Assembly: GCA_947471745.1 (NCBI GenBank)
Contig: CANJKZ010001237.1
Span: 2,462,001-2,526,000 of the forward strand
Source of the DNA: Closterium sp. Naga37s-1
Lineage: Eukaryota; Streptophyta; Zygnematophyceae; Desmidiales; Closteriaceae
Length of the DNA: 64,000 bases
Direction: 5' to 3'
The stretch's first letter is position 1; every line of letters starts with the position of its first letter. A program made the position numbers and the translations under genes. The notes under the pieces were generated by a model. That model was not told the origin of the DNA and made no database searches. It saw only the letters and a list, made by a program, of their open reading frames with translations. Below are positions 43,161 to 56,100 of the stretch, piece after piece.

Positions 43161-45171
43161 GGTCGACTACTCGCGTTACACCACAGTCTTCCCCTTGCGC
43201 AGCAAGGGTGATGTCACTGAGGTGTTGATCGACTGGATCCGCGCAGCTCGTCTCCAGCTCAGGCAGAGCTTCGGCTCGGACTTTCCTGTTCTGCGTCTGC
43301 ACTCTGACAGAGGTGGAGAGTTCTCCTCTGGCCTTCTGCGAGCCTACTGTCGTGCACGAGGCATCCGCCAGACCTTCACGCTTCCGGAATCTCCACAGCA
43401 AAATGGGATTGCTGAGCGCCGCATTGGCATGGTCATGGACGTCGCCCGTACGTCCATGATGCATGCGGCTGCCCCCCATTTTCTGTGGCCGTTTGCGGTT
43501 CGGTACGCGGCGCATCAGATCAACCTTCACCCTAGGGTCTCCATGCCGGAGACCTCCCCAGCTTTGCTGTGGACGGGGAAGGTTGGCGATGCGTCTGCGT
43601 TCCGTGTCTGGGGATCTCGGGCGTTTGTCCGCGACTTGTCTGCGGACAAGCTGTCCCCTCGTGCTGCTCCTTGCGTCTTCCTTGGCTTCCCCCCTGACGC
43701 GCCAGGGTGGCAGTTCTACCACCCCACCTCTCGCCGTGTTCTGTCCTCCCAGGACGTCACGTTTGACGAGTCGGTCCCCTACTACCGCCTCTTCCCCTAC
43801 CGCACTCCGTCCCTCCCCCCGCCACCGCTCTTCCTTGTGCCAGGTCCCCCCCCGGTAGACCCCCTCCCCCCTCAGGGTCCTGCCCCTTCAGGTGTGTCCC
43901 AGGTAGACGACGTCGAGCCTGTCGAGGTTACTGGTGACTCTGGTGCTGCTGAGGGTGCTGAGCCTGGGGGTGCTGACTCTGGGGGTGCTGAGCGTGTGGG
44001 TGCTACGCCTGGGGGTGCTGAGCCTGAGGGTGCTACTCCTGGGGGTGCTGAGCCTGGGGGTGCTGGGCCTGGGGGTGCTACTATTGGGGGTGCTGAGCCT
44101 GGGGGTGCTGAGCCTGGGGGTGCTGAGCCTGAGGGTGCTGAGCCTGGGGGTGCTACGCCTGGAGGTGCTGAGCCTGGGGGTGCGGAGCCTGAGGGAGCTG
44201 GGCCTGCTCGTGTGGCGTCTGGCGGTGCTGAGCCTGGAGGTTCTCCGGGTGCTTCGTCTCGGCGGGAGCCACTCTCTCCACAGGAGCTGCGCGAGTGGTT
44301 TGCCCGGCGCTGGAGGCGTGCTGCTGGAGCTGGAGGTTCTTCGGCTGCTGAGGGTGCTGGTGCCGCGGGTCCCGGAGGTGCTCGTACTGGGAGTACTGGA
44401 GCTGCTGGGCCTGCGGGTACGACTGGAGCTGGAGCTGCTGAGGGTGTTGACGCTGAGGCTACTGCTGTCGGTCCTGGAGGCGGTCCTGCTGGGGGTGCTA
44501 CTGGTGCTGCTGGAGGTACTGGAGCTGGAGGTGCGGCTGGCGCTGGTGCTGCCGCTGGGGGTACTGGTGCTGTCCCTGCTGTGTCTGGAGTCGCCGCGCG
44601 GCCTCGGCCGTACTTCGTTCTGCTCCTTTAGCAGGTTCTTGGTCTCCCGCCTTCTACTGGTCCTCCTCCTCCCTTAGAGTGTCCACAGCCTGTCCCGTCA
44701 CAGTTACAGTTACAGCCGGCCTCCCCACTGCCCGCTCCTTCTCCCTACACTGGTCCTACTGGAGGTCTGGCTGAGCGTCGTGAGCCTGCGTCTCGCCCTG
44801 CGTCGCCTGTCCGTCCTGCTCGCTCTAGTGGTCGTGGTTCGCGTCAGCGTCCTCCTCCTGTCCCTAGCACGCACCGGATGTCTCTGCGTCCGTCCACTGC
44901 TCCTCTGCGTGCCCCTTTGCCTTCTCCTCCTGAGTCCTCTCTTCCTGCTCTTCCCGACCCGGAGTCGGACTCTCTTCGTGCTGCCAGTCCTACTGTCACG
45001 CGTCTCCTTGCTACTGTCGTCACTGACCCTTCCTTTGAGTCCACTGCTGCGTCTGCCCTAGTTGCTGAGCTCGTCGACTTTGCTGCTCGCTGTCGTCTAG
45101 ACTACGCTGCTAGTCTTGTCGTTGAGTCTGAGTCTGTCTGTCCTCCGTCCGTCGGGGGTGAGTGTGCCCTT
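43157..45171 (+). pseudogene. Copia-3 integrase and Gly/Ala-rich linker, inverted segment (left part)
   Basis: Plus-strand frame beginning inside integrase at VDYSRYTTVFPLRSKGD, with LRLHSDRGGEFSSG and QQNGIAERRIGM (last two catalytic residues), the C-terminal SH3-like part (GFPPDAPGWQFYHPTSRRVL), a long linker with GGAEPGGAEPGGA-type pentapeptide repeats and LSPQELREWFARR, a TAG at 44629-44631, then PTVTRLLATVVTDPSFEST up to GGECAL. The first third of integrase is missing. At 45171 a complete Copia-2 interrupts it; the same frame resumes at 51608. Confidence 0.9.
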
Positions 45172-45969
45172 TGTTGGTGCAACCCTACGGTTTGCACTCG
45201 GCTTGTTGTCCGTGTGCGTGAATGTGTGTGTGTATGGAATGGTGTGAGGGCATGGGATAATATATATTTCATGCTTATAATTGTGTGTGAATGTTGAGTC
45301 ATGATGTCGAGTGTGTGTGTCGAGTCAATAGCGAGTTATCGCTAGACGCGTGTTACGCGGTCGTTTGTGTCTCGCGCGCGGTTTCTATTTTGTCGTGCGC
45401 GGTTTCTATTTTGTCCTGTGTCGAACGTTCGGCGTGTCGCAGGTGTGTGCAGCAGACCCATCAAGAACTCAAGGATGAGTTTGTGATGAAGAGCCAAGTG
45501 ATTTCGAAGCTTGCCAAAAGGGTACACCTCAAGATATTGAAGATAGTTACATTACTTTGTGTAGTGTAACATTTCACTTGGTGTAGGCCCTAGTGAAGGG
45601 TAGTTTCGAGACCCTTCGTGGTTGGGGACAGTGTGGCACTGTTCCACATCACTGTACCTCGGCTCTTGGGGTTTGTAGGAGCTGGGAGTCATTCCCAACT
45701 CGTAACTCTTCCTATCTTGTGTTCTAAGACTATAGTGGCTGCCATAGTACCGTTCGTTCAAACCGACGCTGTGTCGTCAATTCTTTATGAAATCGTGCAA
45801 TCTAACTTGCGTATTGTAGGCGACGTCAAGGCGCTCCAGATCCAATTTGAATCAAGTCATTTGCAGCTGTGAGCAGAACGCTATCAACGTTTGAAGCCGC
45901 TGTGCAGAAATCCGTCTGTGCTCTCTATCTTTCGTTTTAGGCACATTCAAGCCTATTGTGACTATAACA
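45172..45969 (+). repeat. 5' LTR of Copia-2 copy F (798 bp)
   Basis: TGTTGGTGCAACC...GACTATAACA. Contains AT-rich GGATAATATATATTTCATGC near 45255-45275, a possible TATA region. The primer site TGGTATCAGAGC follows at 45972-45983. Confidence 0.95.
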
Positions 45970-46003
45970 AGTGGTATCAGAGCCCCTTGGAGCAGTTTCG
46001 ACA

Positions 46004-49000
46004 ATGGATGGACCTGAGGAAAGGGGTGGCAGAGTTGCTGGTGGCAGTGGAGAAGCCCAAGCTCAAGGCCAACCCCGTGATTCAGCCATGGCGCCCATGC
46101 AACCAAGTCTTGGCCCACCTAGGGATGAGCCTAGGGTGTTTGGGCTTGACAAGTTCAACGGTGACAACTTTGCTGAATGGTCCTTCAAGATGGAGAACAT
46201 CTTTGACCACTATGACCTGCTGGAGGTGATGGAAGGAACGGAGAAGCGCCCCGAGAACGACCCGGAGAAGAGCCCGTGGGTGCGGAAGAGCGCACAAGGC
46301 TATCTCCTACTTGGGCAAGCGTTGGGGAGCAGCCAGATCCGTCACATCAAACCATTCCAGCATGAACCAGAGAAGGGACCAAAGGCATGGGCTGCTCTCA
46401 AGGGTGTACATGCTCCTGCAACAGCGGCGGTAGCGGTGGTGTTGGAACGGCAAATGGCGGCACTACGAATTGAAGAAGACGAAGCGGTTGAAGAAGGGGT
46501 GCAGAAATTCTTCGACTTGTTGACACGGCTTGAGGGAGCTGATTTGAACTACAGTGAGCTCCAAAAGAAGACCAAGTTGCTGGCCTTACTCCCAGAGTCA
46601 TGGTCCTCTCTCATCATCAACCTCAATCGTGACTTGCCCCACCTCTCGCTCGAAGACGTGAAGCGAGCGATCCTTCAAGAGGATTTCCGTCGCCGTGAGT
46701 TGGCGAGTGCGGATGGCGCCGGGGCAGCAAGCATCGGCCGTGGATATGGCCGTGGAAAGGGCAGAGGACGAGGAGGAGGAAGGTTTGGAGGCAGCAACTT
46801 CAACGGAGGCCGCGGGAGTAGCGGATACGGCAATGACAACAAGAACAACGGACGCGGTCGCGGACGGTTCGACGGCGAGTGTCATTTTTGCCACAAGAGC
46901 GGACACATGTGGCGCGATTGCTACAAACTCCCTGATGGATGGACTCCTGCTCAAGGCCAAGAGGGTAGAGGAGCAGGAGGAGGGAGAGGAAGAGGCCGTG
47001 GAGGCCGTGGCGGTCGCGGAGGTGGTGCTGCAAGTATGAAGAGTGCCGGCAACGAGAGCGAGTCGAGGGACGATCACTTCCCGGGTCAATTCTTCTTCGT
47101 GTCCACGCAAGCACCGGCTGGTCCAGAGAATGATGAAAGCTTTGAGGAGCCAGCAGCTGTGGGGAAGGTCACCCTACACTCCCTGGACTATTGGGTGATC
47201 GATAGCGGCGCTACCTATAGCATGACACCTCGTGCGGACTTGCTCAATGAACTTGAGCCGTCACCGGTGAAGCATGTGACATCGGCTTTGGGGCAGCGAG
47301 CAGAGGTGAAAGGCATGGGCAAGGCCATGTTCAAGGGTGCTGATGGGAAGATGGTGGGCCTCAAGAACGTGCTTTGGGTGCCCAACCTTGCTGCCAACCT
47401 GATTTCCGTGCGGCGGTTGCAAAAGGCCGGCATGGACACGAGCTCGAAGGGAGCTAAGACCTACACCGCGAGGCTTGGCGAGCGGATTCTTTGGGACCTT
47501 CACGAGGATAGGGATGTCTACAACGAGATGTGGCAAATCCCTGTGGTCCCTATGCCTAAGGAGAGGCAAGTGGCAGCAAGCATCAGCACCAAGGGTGAAG
47601 CGGTTGGTAGCGACGATGGCGCGAACGGTCGCGCTAAGGAGAATGAGCTCAAGAAGAGCAAACCTGGAGGGACCAGCAAGTTCAGTGAACCTAAGGAGAG
47701 TGGTGCAGCAACCAAGGAGCAGCAAAAGGGTGAGGAGAACCCAGAGGCAGCAGCGGAGGAGGACTACGGAGAGAGTATGTGGGGCGCTATTGCGAGCGCG
47801 GCATTCTCCAATCCAACTTCGGCTACGGGGGAGTGTGATTGGCTCACCTTGCATCGGCGCATGGGGCATGTGGCCCTGCCCATCTGGCAGCAGCTAGTAA
47901 AGAATGAGATGGTTGCTGGCATACGTGTGAAGGGGGAGCCCGATGAGGTGCATGGCTGCCCGACGTGCATTCAAGCCAAGTTCACCCGGTTTCCGTTCCC
48001 TAGTTCGGAGGCAACGGCAAAGGCCCCGCTTGATGAGGTGGTGATGGACGTGGTGGGCCCCCTGAAGCTTGGAGCTGCTGGAGCTGAGTATTTTCTCACC
48101 ATTGTCGACGTCTACACCCGCATGACTTGGGTGTACGTGCTGGCCAAGAAGAGCGACGTGGCTGAAACGTTGAAGACGGATTGGTTCCCGATGGTGGAGC
48201 GGCAACAAGACCGTCTAGTCAAGTCAATCCGCACCGATCGAGGGGGAGAGTTCTTGAGCAAGGAGTTTGGATTGTGGCTGAAGAAGAATGGTATAAGGCA
48301 CTCCCTTACCATGCCATACTCCCCTGCAATGAACGGCATCGCCGAGCGAGCGAACCGGACAATCACGGAGACGGCGCGCGGGTTGCTCATTGAAGCCGGG
48401 CTACCCGAATATTTCTGGCCTGATGCGGTGCGGTTTGCATGTGTGGCCAAGAACAGAGCTTTGACTCATGTGGGAGCAGACAAATGGGTGCCCTATGTGG
48501 AGTGGATTGGAAGGAAGCCAAAGGTGGATATGCTTCGGGTGTTCGGGTGCATGTGCATGGCGCTCGTGCCTAAGCATCTTCGGCACAACAAGCTCAGTGC
48601 CAAGGCGATATGGGCTGTGCACTTGGGCATGGCTCAAAACAGCAAGGGGTGGCTTCTTTGGGACCCATTCACCAAGAAATTCTTGGTGAGCAGGGACTGC
48701 AAATTCATGGAGAATCTGATGTACAAGGATTGGAAGGCGGAGAATGAGGCGAAGATAGGCGTGCGGTTGGGGGACGTGAAGAGTTCCGGTTTGGAGCATG
48801 TGGAGCTGCCCTTGGAGCTGAGCAGCGGCAGCACCACCACAAGGCAATCTTCCCTTGTGAATGGGGGAGAGGAGGCCAAGGATGCAGAGGAAGAAGAGGA
48901 GGAGGTTCAGCAAGTGAGCGAGCGTGCACCGACACTTCCTTCTCGCACTACGAGTGCTCCACGGATCCGAGTCACCCCGCAGCAACGCCAAGGCCTTCAT

Positions 49001-50768
49001 GTCCCTGCAGCTGAGGAAGAAGGAAGGGGCAAAAGGAGAATCCAAGCCCCAAATAGGCTGACCTATGAGGCACTGGGAAAGCCAGCCAAGTCAGCCTTGG
49101 CCGGAGTGGCACTTATAGTTGGAGAAGACGAAGAGAGTGACTACGAGGAGTGTGCCTTCGCGTTCTTCTCTCCGGTGGAGATGCCGGGGGAACCAGCAAC
49201 TCTCAAGGAGGCCTTGGAGAGTAGTGATGCTGAGGAGTGGAAGAAGGCAATGGAGAGTGAGCTGAAGAGCATGGAGGAGAACGACACATGGGGATTGGTG
49301 GAGCTACCGGAGGGGCGTAAGGCAATTACGTCCAAGTGGCTCTTCAAGATCAAGTCCGACGCCGACGGCAAGATCGAGCGCTACAAGGCTTGTGGCGAAG
49401 GGGTACCAGCAGAAGGAGAAGGTGGACTATAAGGAGTTGTTTGCTCCTGTGGTGAAGCCGACGACGCTGCGAACCCTACTCGCGGGAGCTGCCATAAAAG
49501 GATGGGTGGTGAAACAAATGGATGTCACAACGGCATTCCTCAATGGCGTCCTTGAGGAAGAGATTTTCATGGCGCAGCCAGAGGGGTTTGATGATGGTAG
49601 TGGCAGAGTTTTGAGGCTGAAGAAGGCCCTTTATGGACTGAAGCAGGCCCCTAGGCAGTGGTACTTGAAGCTGCGAGGAGTTTTGGAGGAGATCGGCTTC
49701 ACTCCCTCAACGGCCGATCACTCATTGTTCATGCTTGGCGGGGGAGAGCAGAGGAGCTTCATGGTGGTGTACGTGGATGACATCCTCATCTTTTCATCCT
49801 CATCTGACCTTGTGAAGGAGGTGATGCTGAAGCTTCAGGACAAGTTTAAGTGTAAGGCCCTTGGTGACGTCAACTTCTACCTTGGGCTTCACATTGAACG
49901 TGATGTGGAGAAGCGGTGCATGCGGGTGCATCAACGGAAGTACCTGGAGGCATTGGCTGCCAACTTTGGGCAGAGTGAAGGCCATGTGGCTACACCCTTT
50001 CCCTCTGGTTTCAAGTGTGTGAAGGGACCAGAGGAGGAGAGCGTTGGTGAAGAGGAGAGGCGCCGATTTCACTCGTTGGTGGGCAGCCTCATGTATGCGG
50101 CGGTAAACACCCGACCGGACGTCGCGATTGCTACCGGGCAGCTGGCTAGGGTTGTGCAATGCCCTAATGAGGAGCAGGTAGCAGCTGGAATGAGGGTGGC
50201 CAAGTATCTTGGCCAAACACCGACCGTTGGGCTGCAATACTCGGCGGCGGCACAAAGGCGCCAAAAGGGCGCGGATGGTGTTGAACCCGGGCGTTTGTTC
50301 CTCACCGCCTACTCGGATGCTTCATATGCATCAGAACCAGAGGACATGACAAGTGTGGGAGGCTTCATATGCTGTGTTGGTGGAGGCCCAACTGCTTGGG
50401 AGAGCAAGAAGCAGGTTGACCAAGCTTTGAGCTCGGTGGAGTCCGAGTACATGGCACTCTTCCGTGCCGTACGGGAGATTGTGTGGCAGCGGCGTTTGTT
50501 GGCTGAATTGGGGGAGGAGCAGCAAGGACCTACCCCACTGTACTGTGACAGCCAGGGTGCCATTGCTCTTGCTAAGAACCCTGTGTTGCATGGACTCACG
50601 AAGCACATGAGGGTGAAGTGGCATTGGACGAGGAGCATGGTAACCGCGGGTGAAGTTGAGTTGCGCTACGTGAAGACCACGGGGCAGCCGGCTGACATGA
50701 TAACCAAGAGGCTGGTGGAGCAGCAGCATTGGAAGTGTTGCAAGCTGACTGGGATGGCTCTGAACTGA
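46004..50768 (+). pseudogene. Copia-2 copy F gag-pol, one frameshift
   Basis: The first ATG after the primer site is at 46004 (MDGPEERGG). Domains: gag (FNGDNFAEWSFKMENIFDHY), Gly/Arg-rich tail with CCHC knuckle CHFCHKSGHMWRDC (from residue 293), protease WVIDSGATYSMTP (Asp 400), pre-integrase DWLTLHRRMGHVALP, integrase (VVMDVVGPL, IRTDRGGEF, NGIAERANR), linker, RT, RNase H ending MALN at 50768. At about 49387 five bases (TCTAG in the sister copy E, YKSRLVAKG) are missing, so the first frame runs into a stop at 49432 and the rest reads from about 49392 in another frame. The RT box YVDDILIFS and RNase H residues (SDASYASE, SVESEYMAL, CDSQGAIAL) are intact. No other lesion was noticed, so inactivation by this deletion looks recent. 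Confidence 0.95.
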
Positions 50769-50798
50769 GAGAGCAACATATCCTAAGGCCAACAATCC

Positions 50799-50807
50799 GA
50801 GGGGGAG
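50799..50807 (+). other. Polypurine tract of Copia-2 copy F
   Basis: GAGGGGGAG just upstream of the 3' LTR, matching the tract position in copy E. Confidence 0.8.
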
Positions 50808-50809
50808 TT

Positions 50810-51607
50810 TGTTGGTGCAACCCTACGGTTTGCACTCGGCTTGTTGTCCGTGTGCGTGAATGTGTGTGTGTATGGAATGGTATGAGGGCATGGGATAATA
50901 TATATTTCATGCTTATAATTGTGTGTGAATGTTGAGTCATGATGTCGAGTGTGTGTGTCGAGTCAATAGCGAGTTATCGCTAGACGCGTGTTACGCGGTC
51001 GTTTGTGTCTCGCGCGCGGTTTCTATTTTGTCGTGCGCGGTTTCTATTTTGTCCTGTGTCGAACGTTCGGCGTGTCGCAGGTGTGTGCAGCAGTCCCATC
51101 AAGAACTCAAGGATGAGTTTGTGATGAAGAGCCAAGTGATTTCGAAGCTTGCCAAAAGGGTACACCTCAAGATATTGAAGATAGTTACATTACTTTGTGT
51201 AGTGTAACATTTCACTTGGTGTAGGCCCTAGTGAAGGGTAGTTTCGAGACCCTTCGTGGTTGGGGACAGTGTGGCACTGTTCCACATCACTGTACCTCGG
51301 CTCTTGGGGTTTGTAGGAGCTGGGAGTCATTCCCAACTCGTAACTCTTCCTATCTTGTGTTCTAAGACTATAGTGGCTGCCATAGTACCGTTCGTTCAAA
51401 CCGACGCTGAGTCGTCAATTCTTTATTAAATCGTGCAATCTAAATTGCGTATTGTAGGCGACGTCAAGACGCTCCAGATCCAATTTGAATCAAGTCATTT
51501 GCAGCTGTGAGCAGAACGCTATCAACGTTTGAAGCCGCTGTGCAGAAATCCGTCTGTGCACTCTATCTTTCGTTTTAGGCACATTCAAGGCTATTGTGAC
51601 TATAACA
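50810..51607 (+). repeat. 3' LTR of Copia-2 copy F (798 bp)
   Basis: TGTTGGTGCAACC...GACTATAACA, the same length as the 5' LTR with about eight base differences and no indels. Confidence 0.95.
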
Positions 51608-52374
51608 CCCTTGGCACGGACGTTCTTGAGGACAGGCAGGAGGAGTTCCAGTGTTTGGCTGCTGCTTCACCTCATCTCGTGTCCGTACTGCTTACCCCTG
51701 AGGGAGACCCGGATGCACTTGACATCCCGACTCCGCGCTCTTACGCGGAGGCGATAGAGGGTCCCTACTCCTCTCAGTGGCAGGCAGCTATGGACACAGA
51801 GATGGCTTCCTGGAAGTCCACATGCACTTACGTTGACGAGGTTCCCCCGCCTGGGGCGAACATCGTCAGTGGCATGTGGATTTTCAGGGTGAAGCGACCG
51901 CCGGGTTCTCCGCCTGTCTTCAAGGCGCGTTACGTGGCTCGTGGCTTCAGTCAGCGGCAGGGAGTTGACTACTTTCAGACCTTCTCTCCCACCCCGAAGA
52001 TGACCACTCTTCGGGTACTGCTGCACATAGCTGCTCACCGCGACTACGAGCTGCACTCTCTTGACTTCAGCACTGCTTTCTTGCGGGGCAGCCTGCACGA
52101 GGAGATCTGGCTGCGTCGCCCACCTGGCTTCACTGGGTCTTTTCCTCCTGGCACCCAGTGGAGCCTCCGACGACCAGTCTACGGTCTCCGCCTGGCACCG
52201 CGTGAGTGGCACGACACACTGAGGACTACACTTGCGGCTCTTGGGTTTGCTCCCTCTACTGCCGACCCGTCGCTGTTTCTGCGCACCGACACTTCTTTGC
52301 CGCCGTTCTACATCCTCGTGTACGTCGACGACTTGGTCTTTGCCACAGCTGACACTGCTGGACTCGCCCACGTG
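51608..52374 (+). pseudogene. Copia-3 RT segment, inverted copy (right part)
   Basis: Resumes the frame interrupted at 45171: LGTDVLEDRQEEFQCLAAAS, PRSYAEAIEGPYSSQWQAAM, then RT with ARGFSQRQGVDYFQTFSPT, LDFSTAFLRGSLHEEIWLRR, YGLRLAPREWHDTL, and FYILVYVDDLVFATADTAGL. It ends at about 52374, soon after the YVDD box, where the minus-strand copy begins; RT cannot be complete. Confidence 0.92.
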
Positions 52375-53101
52375 AAGTCGTCGACGTACACGAGGATGTA
52401 GAACGGCGGCAGCGAAGTGTCGGTGCGTAGAAACAGCGACGGGTCAGCAGTCGACGGAGAAAACCCAAGAGCCGCAAGTGTCGTCCTCAGTGTGTCGTGC
52501 CACTCACGAGGCGCCTGGCGGAGACCGTAGACCGGCCGCCGGAGGCTCCACAGGGTACCAGGAGGGAACGACCCAGTGAAGCCAGGTGGGCGGCGCAGCC
52601 AGATCTCCTCGTGCAGGCTGCCTTGTAAGAAGGCTGTGCTGAAGTCAAGAGAGTGAAGCTCGTAGTCACGCTGAGCGGCAACGTGCAGCAGCACCCGAAG
52701 AGTGGTCATCTTCGGGGTGGGGGAGAAGGTCTGGAAGAAGTCTACTCCCTCTCGCTGACTGAAACCTCGTGCAACGTAACGCGCCTTGAAGAGAGGCGGG
52801 AAACCCGGCGGCCGCTTCACCCTGAAAATCCACATGCCACTGACGATGTTCGCCCCAGGTGGGGGAACCTCGTCGACGTAAGTGCCTGTGGACTTCCAGG
52901 ATGCCATCTCTGCATCCATGGCTGTCTGCCACTGAGAGGAGTACTCACCCGCTATCGCCTCAGCGTAAGAGCGCGGGGTCGGGATGTCTGGTGCATCCGG
53001 GTCTCCCTCAGGGGCAAGCAGCATGGACACGAGATGAGGCGCAGCGGCTGCAAGACACTCAAGGTCCTCCTGCCTGTCCTCAAGGACGTCCGTGCCAAGA
53101 G
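51608..53101. repeat. Long inverted repeat: two Copia-3 RT arms around a 40-bp loop
   Basis: 51608-52334 and 52375-53101 are inverted copies of the same RT region, separated by only 40 bp (52335-52374). The innermost bases (CGTGTACGTCGACGACTT / AAGTCGTCGACGTACACG) pair perfectly; outward the arms differ by scattered substitutions. Without the Copia-2 insertion the pairing would continue through 43157-45171 against about 53102-55370. Confidence 0.9.
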
Positions 53102-56100
53102 CACACTCACCCCCGACGGACGGAGGACAGAAAGACTCAGACTCAGCAACAAGACTAGCGGCGTAGTCTAGACGACAGGCAGCAGCAAAGTCAACAAGCT
53201 CAGCGACTACGGCAGACGCAGAAGCAGACTCAAACGACGGGTCAGTGACAACAGTGGCTAGCAGAAGCGTGACAGTAGGGTGCTCAGATCGAAACCGGTC
53301 AGACTCAGGGTCCGCAACGATAGGCAGAGAAGACGCAGGAGGAGACGGCAGAGGAACTCGCTGCGAAGGAGAGGAAGGACGACGGACTACGAGGTCGGGC
53401 TGACGCGGACGAGGAACACGACGACCGGACCAACCAGAACGGACAGGCGAGACAGGATGCGACGCAGGCTCACGACGCTCAGTAAGACCCCCTGTCTGCT
53501 CAGTGTAAGGAGAAGGAGCAGGCAGCGGTGAGCCAGGCGGTAACGGAAGACCAGTAGACGAAGGGAGACTAAGAACCTGGCGAAGCACAGAGTCAGGCGG
53601 AGATGACAGAGACGGCGGAGCGAAGAACAGGCGCGGCTCTGCAGTGACACCAGCACCAGCAGCTCCAGTACCCCCAGCAGCTCCAGCACCTCCAGCACCT
53701 CCAGAACCCTCAGCTCCAGCTCCTCCAGGACCAGTTCCACCAACAGCAGCACCCCCAGAACCGGCACCTCCAGTCCCAGGGTCTCCAGCCTCCGTGTCTC
53801 CAGCAGCAGCACCCCCAGACCCAGGGTCTCCAGCAGTAGCACCCTCCGGCTCAGCACCTCCAGCCCCAGCAGCTCCAGTACCTCCAGTACGAGCACCTCC
53901 GGGACCAGCACCACTCCCAGCTCAAGTGACGTCAGCAGAAGTACCTCCAGCGGCAGAGCCCCGAGCTCCAGAAGCGCGACCCTGACGGCGACCGTACCAG
54001 TCGTGCAGCTGCTGTGAGGTGAGAGGCACACGCGGACGAAGGCGGCTACTCCAAGGAGACCGCGTAACAGCAGACTCAGAACCCTCAGCGCCAGCACCGG
54101 CAGCAGCTCCAGAACCTCCAGCGCCAGCACCCGCAGCAGCTCCAGAACCTCCAGCGCCAGCACCCTCAGCAGCTCCAGAACCTCCAGCAGAAACAACTCC
54201 AGTAGCAGAGTCACCAGCTCCAGCGCCTCCCGCAGTAGGGCCCCTAGCTCCAGCAGCGTGACCCTGACGGCCAACGTACCACTCAAGCAGCTGCTGTGGG
54301 GAGAGAGGGAGTCGACGGCGAGAGTGCAGCGGCGAGGCACCAGCGGAGCGACTACGGAGACGGCCGCTCCAGGGAGACTGCTCACCAGACGCCTCAGCGC
54401 CCCCAGGCTCAGCACACTCAGACTCCTCACGCCCAGGCTCAGCACCTCCAGTCTCCGCACCCCCAGACTGCGCACCTCCAGGCTCTGCACCCCCAGGCTC
54501 AGCACCCCCAGGCTCCGCACCCCCAGGCTCAGCACCCCCAGAAGCAGCACCCCGAGCAGGACCACCCTCAGCAGGACCTGAGTCACCAGTGACCTCAACC
54601 GGCGCAGTCAAGGGAGGAGGGTCTACCTGAGACACACCTGAAGGAGCAGGACCGGGAGCAGGGAGGGGGTCTACCTGGGGAGCACCTGGAGCGAGGAAGA
54701 GCGGCGGGGGGGGGAGAGGGGCAGTGCGGTAGGGGAAGAGACGGTAAAAGGGAACCGACTCGTCGAACGTGACGTCCTGAGAGGGGAAGACACGGCGCGA
54801 GGTGGGGTGGTAAAACTGCCAACCAGGCGCGTCAGGGACTAAGCCAAGGAAGACACAGGGAACAGCGCGGGCGGAGAGCTTGTCCGCGGTGGTATCGTGG
54901 ACAAAGGCACGAGCACCCCAGACCCGGAAACGCGACGCATCGCCAACCTTCCCCGTCCACAGCAGTGTGGGCGAGGTCTCCGGCAAGGAGACATGGGGCC
55001 AGAGGTTGAGCTGATGCGCGGCGTACCGGACCGCAAACGGCCACAGAAAATGGGGGGCAGCCGCATGGATCATGGAGGTACGAGCGACCTCCATGACTAA
55101 GCCAATGCGGCGCTCAACAACCCCATTCTGCTGCGGAGAGGCCGGAAGCGTGAACGTCTGGCGGATGCCGTGCTCCGCACAGAAGGCTGCCAAGAGGTCT
55201 GAGGAGAACTCACCACCTCTGTCAGAGTGCAGACTCAGGACAGGAAAGTCCGAGTGGAACCGCTCGCGGAGCTGGAGACGAACAGCGCGGATTCAGGGGA
55301 TCAAAACATCAGGGACCTCCCCCTTGCTGCGCAAGGGGAAGACCGTGGTGTAACGCGTGTAGTCGTCGACGACCAGCAGGAAGTACCGCTCGTGGCCCTG
55401 TCCATGGACGCGGGCTGGGCCCCACACGTCCAGGTGGAGAGTCTGCAGGGGAGCCTCTGTGCGAGGGAACGAGGAGGAGTGAGGAGCGGCGCGCTGCCGC
55501 CATTCGACACAGGGAAGACAGGGAGGAGCAGGCGAGGGTGGTAGAGGAGGCAGAGTCTCTGGAAGTCCAGAGACAAGGAAACGGCGGTGCATGCTACGAA
55601 GGCGCTGCACCGTGGGGTGACCAAGGCGGTGGTGCCAAAGGAGGGTCTGGTGCGACAAAGCGCGACACGAGCAGGGGGCCGCTAGCTGACCTGTCGCAAA
55701 CGCAGACGCAGACGCAGCTACCTGAGGGGACACAGTGGTCAGTGTGTACAGAGTCGAGCCAGGCGCTCGGGTGAACGTGGCCAAGTGCCGACTAGTCCGG
55801 GAGAACGTACAGTGGGTCACACGCTGACCTCCAGGGGTGAACTGGTCAACCCACACATCCTGTAGGTCAGCTCCACTCACCAAGTTCGTAGAGAACGAGG
55901 GGAGGTGAAGACCTGACAGGGAGCCAGACGGGACCGCCGGACACGGCAGGACCGTGGAGGAGTGCGCAAGGACTGGACCCCCAGAGGGGTCTGCCAGGGA
56001 GACTGCAACCGGTCGACGGAGCGGCGTGAGGGTGGTGCTGTCGCGAAAGAAGGAGCGGGAAGCACCTGAGTCAAGTGTGAAGGTGTACACGGCCTCAGCA

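Larger units (their letters stand above)
45172..51607 (+). mobile_element. Copia-2 copy F, complete insertion (6436 bp)
   Basis: Two 798-bp LTRs (45172-45969, 50810-51607) bound an internal region with primer site, gag-pol and polypurine tract. The 5-bp target duplication CCCTT is present at 45167-45171 and 51608-51612. Removing the element and one CCCTT gives GTGTGCCCTTGGCACGGACG, which agrees with the uninterrupted Copia-3 relative around 53085-53115. The LTRs differ at about eight positions by eye, so this is the youngest clear insertion in the window. Confidence 0.97.

Noticed and set aside
43934..44677. Leu/Val-rich 247-codon frame (LGVLSLGVLSL repeats)
   Set aside because: Alternative frame of the Gly/Ala/Glu/Pro repeat of the Copia-3 linker; repeat periodicity in multiples of three keeps it open. 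The same holds for 53387-54598.
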